The notes under the pieces are model-generated. The model did no database searches. It saw only the letters and a program-made list of their open reading frames with translations, and had not been told where the DNA came from. Below, one piece after another: positions 59,601 to 64,000 of a DNA stretch of 64,000 nt (its first letter is position 1; every line of letters begins with the position of its first letter). The translations under genes were made by a program, and so were the position numbers. The stretch lies in NCBI RefSeq assembly GCF_026212465.1, contig NC_080057.1, positions 20,948,606 through 21,012,605 of the forward strand, in the 5' to 3' direction. Source of the DNA: Amaranthus tricolor (lineage: Eukaryota > Streptophyta > Magnoliopsida > Caryophyllales > Amaranthaceae).

Positions 59601-62600
59601 TAAATTAGTATCAGAATACAATGAGTGGCGGCTAATACATAAAGAGAAATAGGGTTTGAGAGCCTGGAGTGTGTCACGTGTATTAGTGAGAAATCTCCAT
59701 TAGAAAAGTGAGAAAGTTAATTTTTTGTGAGTGGTAAATCATCATGTTGAATCCTTAATGAAATATAATCTATTCGGAGTGGGAGATGTCCAAGACATCA
59801 TTTATATTGTTGTGTGTGCTTTGTTCATTCAAAGTTTTGATCTTTATGCTTGTGCATGTATACTCTGTTTTCCATCTTTTTCTACACCTCTTCTAACCAT
59901 CTGAGGGTCCAAAATTCTTTCCTTTCAACTGCTTTCAGAGCTTGGTTGTTGCCTGAGGTATTTTGAGAAAGAGAATGCTTGGAGTTTGGTTGGAAAAACT
60001 AATGATTGAAGTGGATATGTGTTTGGAGGGATTGTTGAAGTCATTGGAGTTTGTTGAAACCTTTGGATAAAGAAAAACAGTAGGTATACGAAAGATAAAG
60101 ACTTTGTTGATGGAGTACTCAAGGGAGACTGAAAGCTAGTTAATAATGGTGGAAGAACAAAGGCTAGTGATAGAGTATTTGATATTGAGGGTTGAAAACT
60201 AGAGAAAGCTTCTAAGTGTAGTAGCAATGTTGATGAATTACCATCTATGGAGGGGTGATTGATTGTTGATGAGAATCCATCTATGAAAAATGGTAAAATG
60301 ATTGATGAATAAATTCATCAACAAAAGGCATTGTCAAGAGGGAAAAAAGTAGGATATAGGGATAGAGTGTGCTATCATTGCCACAAGAGAAGTCATACCC
60401 AACACATGCGCAACAAATTAAACCAAGACCTTCAAAACTTGAAATTTTAGAGGTTCCATTTGAGAAGGTGAAAAAGGCAACTTTGAAGAAAGGAGTTGCA
60501 AAGAAAGGTGAGCTCCCAAACAACGAAGATGAGGGCCAAGTGATAATGGCCAAAGGTGATGATGATGAGGTTCATATGCTAATGGCCAAGTATGATGATG
60601 ATGGTGATTGGGTGTATGATTATGTGCACTCATATCATACTTGTAGAGGCATGAGCTTGTTTACAAGAGTGATGACTAGTGAGCATGAAAGGGTGACCTT
60701 GCTTAGTGGTGAGGAAGTTGTGGTTGCCACCATTAAGGGGTGCATTTGAAGATGTACAATGGTATTGTGAGAATACTTAGGGGTGCGAGATACATACCTA
60801 AGATGATGAGGAATCAAATATCACTGAGGAGATTAAAGATGAAGGGGTACACCATTAAGACTCAAAGTCATGGAGTCTTGAAGGCGGCAAATGAGTGTTT
60901 AGTGCCCTTGAACAAAGTGATGGGCAACAATAGCCATGTGTTGCTAAGGATTGGAGAGTCGTGGTAGGCTCAAGTCACCAAGAAAAGTGGCATTTGTGGA
61001 CTACTATGGTTGGTGGGGGAGTGGGGCACAAAGAGATGTGAAGATGAGTTTGGTATTGAGTAGGAGCTAAGAGCCAAATCATAAGTTGATGTTGTGTGTG
61101 AGATATCGTTGCTCATTCCATGACATACATCGTTGATGAAGATGATGAGACAAGAGGGAAGGAGTGGCATAAAGTCGGTGCTTTAAGGAAGCAAAGAAGG
61201 GGTTTCAACGGGAGCACCTTGAACAAGGCATTGAGTACATTGGACAAGAAAGCATACATAAGTAATAATTTAAAGAGTCTGATGCACTATGCTTAAACTT
61301 CAGACTCCCCATATTCTGTTTTGGCTGTAATGCTTGGGGCACGTAATGTATTTTGCTAGGGTTCTTTTACTAATATTGTGGGCTATATAAAGGGCCTTAA
61401 TTAATATTAGAATATAATGAGTGGTGACTAATACATAGAGAGAAATAGGGTTGGGAGCCTAGTCTCTCATGTATCAGTGAGAAATCTCCCATTAAAAGAG
61501 TAAGCTATGAGCTCTACTAAGAGAGTTTACTGTTTATGAGTGGTATTTTATACTAATGAATTGTTGATTCCTTATTAAAATATAGTTTATTTTGAGTGAA
61601 AGGCGTCTAAACGGCATTTATATTGTTGTGTGTGCTTTGTTCATTCAAACTTTTGATCTTTTTACGTGTATGGATACTTTGTTTTTCAACTTCGACATTT
61701 CTTCTCACCATTTGAGCGTCCAAGATCCATCCTTTCACATAACTTATTAAGTTAGTAAATAAAATGCAAGTTACTAACTAAGCTAACAAAAACATACAAG
61801 CTAAGCACTACATTATAACAATTATTGTAGGTTAGAAGATTAAGTTGACGCAAGTGTGAAGTTGGATGAAGTTGAAACTTGTTGAAACACTTCTTCTAAT
61901 GTTGCCCTTGAAAACTTGTAAGGGAGTGGGGGGACTTGCCATCAATTGAGAAGTGCCAAAAACCCCAACCACAACAACAATACAAAGATCTTAATCCCAA
62001 CAAAACGGAGTAGAATTCAACATAACTATTCCCTAAAATTTACTTCCCCTCCACCCCATCCGTCTCCAACAACAAAAATCAAAAATACTATAATAATACA
62101 TAGTTCACTTACACCTAAAGGAAGCCTTTTCCTCCAAAAATTATTCAATCTAAGTGCATCTCAAGAAGTTCATCATGACTATCCCTACCACACAACAATG
62201 CAAAGCCTTAATCTCAACACATGGGAACGGCTAGATAAACCAAAAATTACCTCTACCGATATTCTTGTTTCTTAGAGTTTCACTAAACTGTACTCTCTCA
62301 ATTCATAAATTAATAATCACTAAATCAAGACCTAAAAATCAAATACTTCATTGAACATTCCAAATTAAACTATAAAAAATTAGAAATACAAAATTACAAA
62401 AGATTTCATTTCCCACAAAAGTCGCCAAAAGATCCAATTCCATTGTACAAACACAAAACATTAAGAATCCAATTATAAAAACAAATGAAAATACATTAAA
62501 AGAGAAATGGAGAGGGAAAAACAACCTTCTCATTAAGAGAACATTTGGACTGAACATAGGACTGAGGATCAAATTTATCATTACGAAAAGCATTTAAACT

Positions 62601-62678
62601 ATCTTCAAGTTTCGGTAAATTCTCCTTTGCCGGAGTTCCAGAGTGACCTCTTGACCTCGGCACTTTTACGGCCGCCAT
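47695..62678 (-). CDS. EXO84B: exocyst complex component EXO84B
   Basis: A subunit of the octameric exocyst that tethers secretory vesicles to the plasma membrane. Seven exons on the - strand: 62678-62526, 58409-58312, 57174-56118, 51553-51044, 48646-48458, 48217-48081 and 47857-47695. They join in one frame of 768 residues (Arabidopsis EXO84B is about 752), ending SVSSFRSHGSS and TAG. The Vps51/EXO84 N-terminal segment spans residues about 20-110 (SYVQSKCSLNEK, EIKHLCSYLLDLKKAS, SKEISDLEGELLSIRNLL). The EXO84 helical region follows with DLEKWLVEFPDHLDVLLAER (about 150), RPSSSSYGGAYTAALSQLVF and HALASSAAAGGLRAAAEC. The C-terminal part has DFFEDVGPLQSMQLGSK and QSFWDDIEDGPKPLGPLAL. All introns are GT-AG. 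The ATG at 62678 was chosen because MAAVK...RSRG...PAKEN matches family N-termini; the frame is open 54 bp further upstream. The gene appears intact although its introns hold a Copia remnant, MITEs and a tandem duplication. Confidence 0.95.
48047..48070. repeat. G24 homopolymer beside an EXO84B splice donor
   Basis: 24 consecutive G on the + strand, read as C24 in the EXO84B transcript, beginning 11 nt after the end of the sixth exon (donor GTAATCTCCA). Its length may be imprecise in any assembly. Confidence 0.9.
49447..49697. mobile_element. MITE candidate, EXO84B intron
   Basis: The left end GGGGTTATTTGGAAAAATAA and right end TTTGCTTAACACCCTC are partly inverted. Interior text (AATTAGTTACTAGCTATCAG) resembles common plant hAT MITEs. 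Related to 26590-26933. Ends are approximate. Confidence 0.35.
49848..50161 (+). mobile_element. family A MITE, copy 3, EXO84B intron
   Basis: It contains GCAAAAATGCGATAATATAACGG and CATGGTTTTACTAAACC, then GCCTTGTTTTTTCACTATAC at the end. A preceding GCGGCCGTTAACGCAATTGCG block makes it longer than other copies and may be a second partial copy. Confidence 0.5.
50534..50887. repeat. 177-bp near-perfect tandem duplication, EXO84B intron
   Basis: Two head-to-tail units (50534-50710 and 50711-50887), each starting ACACGCATACTCCACACAG and ending AAGGATCAATGAAA. The only difference seen is TTGGTTGTATA against TTGGTGTTATA. This implies a very recent duplication. Confidence 0.9.
52840..53000 (+). 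mobile_element. small LTR/TRIM-like fragment, EXO84B intron
   Basis: TGTTGGGATGGTTTATCCCA followed by CATCGACAAATTAAAGATAG, then CTTTATAAACTATTGG and GCTTATGAAGTGTGTG. The 'TTATCCCACATCG' block is common in plant small LTR fragments, and a related piece occurs near 10905-10980. Boundaries are unknown. Confidence 0.35.
54441..54595 (+). mobile_element. family A MITE, shortened copy, EXO84B intron
   Basis: GCAAAAATGCAGTGATGATC at the left; CATGAGATATCCCTTGAACG inside; AACGTGACCTTATTTTTGC at the right. It is shorter than copy 1 by deletion. Confidence 0.5.
55030..55480 (+). mobile_element. LTR-like fragment ending in a C17 run, EXO84B intron
   Basis: It has LTR-like order: a purine-rich stretch, TATA-like TTCTATAAATAGTTGATG (about 55178), GAATAAAAATC as a poly(A)-type signal, then a T-rich part, and finally 17 consecutive C (55464-55480). 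No paired LTR or target duplication was identified. Confidence 0.35.
57730..57973 (-). mobile_element. family A MITE, best-preserved copy, EXO84B intron
   Basis: In reverse orientation: CACCATAGTGTAAAAATGCA at one end and GCACCATCGAATAAAAACAAG at the other, so both ends start CACCAT. The interior has GGGATATCTTATGGTTTCAA and CATCGCATCGGCCGCG. About 244 bp and non-coding. Confidence 0.65.
59236..61737 (+). mobile_element. old degenerate Copia element, EXO84B intron 1
   Basis: LTRs at 59236-59927 and 61051-61737 (TG...CA ends, about 690 bp each, clearly diverged), flanked by a perfect 5-bp duplication CATAA (59231-59235 and 61738-61742). Both LTRs share ATTGTGGGCTATATAAAGGG and GAGAAATCTCC. 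The 1.1-kb interior starts with a decayed primer site (TTTCAGAGCTTGG). At 60369-60420 it has a zinc-knuckle-like CYHCHKRSHTQHMRN, and at about 60607-60960 a decayed Copia protease/GAG-pre-integrase region (DWVYDYVHSYHT..., GIVRILRGARYIP). Integrase, RT and RNase H are absent. It is opposite in orientation to EXO84B. Confidence 0.85.
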
Positions 62679-62884
62679 TAAAATCTTTGAAGCTTCCGTT
62701 CCTTCAATTCCGATCCCCGAAACTAAAAACAAAGGTTATCAGTGAGAGAAAATGGATGTTGGTCGGATTCCAGAAGGAAGGAGTTCGATCGGAGAAGATA
62801 GAGATGAAGAAGTTGAGTTGAGAAAATGAAAAACAGAAGAGCAAAGAGAAATGATGCGACGACGTTTTGTAGTATTATACTACA

Positions 62885-63157
62885 TACACCCTCCTATTAT
62901 TCACCGCCCCAAGTGTCCGATTTATTTTTTAGATATTATAGATCTCTTATTCTTTATTTATATTTTATTATTAATCTATAAGTTAAAACTTATAAAGTGG
63001 GATCTTGTTTGATTCGTCTCAATGTAAGAATTATTCATATGAAATTTTCACAATTTCTAATTATACACAATTATAGATATTAAAAATTGAATAAGTGCAT
63101 TCAATAGAGTGTATTAAGCAAATGGGACACTTGTGGTGAACGAAGTAGAAGGGAGTA
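62885..63157. mobile_element. Stowaway-like MITE upstream of EXO84B
   Basis: The left end has CCCTCCTATTATTCACCGCC then CCAAGTGTCC. The right end's reverse complement has CTCCCTTCTACTTCGTTCAC then CACAAGTGTCC. TA lies at each edge. It is 273 bp, starting 207 bp upstream of the EXO84B start codon, in the expected promoter. Confidence 0.65.
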
Positions 63158-63912
63158 TTGTTTTGTTTCAATTTAAAAAAATTGTTAGAAAGTAATCCTA
63201 CTTTCACACATTTGATGTGAATAATTTAACATTTGAATTATTATCTAACAACTCATCATTTGCAATGAGAAAATAATTAATAATTGAGATAACTCATAGC
63301 AGATGGATGAAATATTCAACAGTTTTTCCTTAATAAAATATATTTTGTTTGATTTTATGAGTATTCATTATTCAAATTTCAATGTGCTAATAAAATCTTT
63401 CATATATCTGATTATGCAAATTTTAAATCATAAAAATTAAATATTTATAAATATTTTTGTAAAAAAATATATATTAGAATTCTATCATCGACATCAATCT
63501 AAAATATAAATAAAAAATGCAAAGAATGTTTAGTGCATTATTGTCAAGAATCATGTGATTGTGAACTATTTAGCTCAGTTTATAAATATTTCACAATAAG
63601 ATCATTTTAAACGAGAATTTATAAAAAATTTATGTGGTTTCCTTCTACCCTCAGAGTCCTTAAGGCTGATTTTGATGGTGTAACTAGATCTCTAATTATT
63701 AGAGTAAACTTTATTCGATTCATTTGTTTCTTTTGCAAATAAATGATGGTCGTAGCTCATAAAACAATTCACAATCAAATTTTATCATTGAAAGTGACAA
63801 CTAACAATCAAACAATACTACAATGATGACAGATGAATTGAGTCTCTAGTACTATTGTATACAATAATACATTTTGCGGCCAATGTGTAAGGAAAAATAT
63901 ATTCAAGTGTAA
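63158..63912. other. AT-rich upstream DNA, nothing recognised
   Basis: No coding frame, repeat pair or RNA gene was recognised in these 755 bp. Confidence 0.5.
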
Positions 63913-64000
63913 TACTCCCTCCCAACCATTTTAGATGTCCCATTTGCTTGGGCACGATTATTAAGGAGGGCGTAGGGTCCATTAAAAAGGTAAGTAGTAA
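63913..64000. mobile_element. left end of a Stowaway-like MITE, cut by window edge
   Basis: TACTCCCTCCCAACCATTTT followed by AGATGTCCCATTTGCTTGGG is a typical Stowaway-type left end preceded by TA. The right end lies beyond base 64000. Confidence 0.5.

Noticed and set aside
62679..62732. 18-residue N-terminal extension of EXO84B
   Set aside because: Family proteins start at MAAxK, matching the ATG at 62678; the upstream frame looks like 5' UTR.

Overview
The window is nuclear DNA from a flowering plant, most likely a eudicot. The genes are plant-specific (a plastid carotenoid gene, a DVL/RTFL micropeptide, a PSY1R-type receptor kinase, a plant EXO84), most have many introns, and the spaces between them are AT-rich and full of plant MITEs, LTR retrotransposons and RTE/SINE tails. 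I cannot name the species from sequence alone.

Layout. About 1-9.3 kb, + strand: phytoene desaturase (PDS) from its FAD-binding exon to the stop codon, 12 exons visible, with the transit-peptide exon(s) outside the window. 9.3-31 kb: gene-poor AT-rich DNA holding one small gene, a DVL/RTFL micropeptide at 16.04-16.22 kb (+), four long (AT)n tracts and a striking fold-back element at 20.84-21.32 kb. 31.0-34.2 kb, + strand: an intronless 1067-residue LRR receptor kinase resembling PSY1R. 34.4-47.7 kb: a nest of mobile DNA. It holds two solo LTRs in opposite orientation, an orphan TOM40-like first exon, and a young Copia element inserted inside an older fold-back element. 47.7-62.7 kb, - strand: a complete EXO84B-type exocyst gene (7 exons, 768 residues), whose introns carry a degenerate Copia element, several MITEs and a 177-bp tandem duplication.

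The host genes are unrelated in pathway: carotenoid synthesis in the plastid, cell proliferation/organ shape signalling, peptide hormone perception at the plasma membrane, and vesicle tethering. No operon-like logic is expected. What ties the window together is the transposon history. At least six copies of one TIR element sit in or beside PDS and EXO84B introns, two copies of a short hAT-like MITE occur (one beside a recognisable empty site), and several LTR families share a GCTCGA-rich U3 motif.

Exon boundaries were set by reading frame, GT/AG (once GC/AG) sites and remembered family sequence. No alignment or database search was run.
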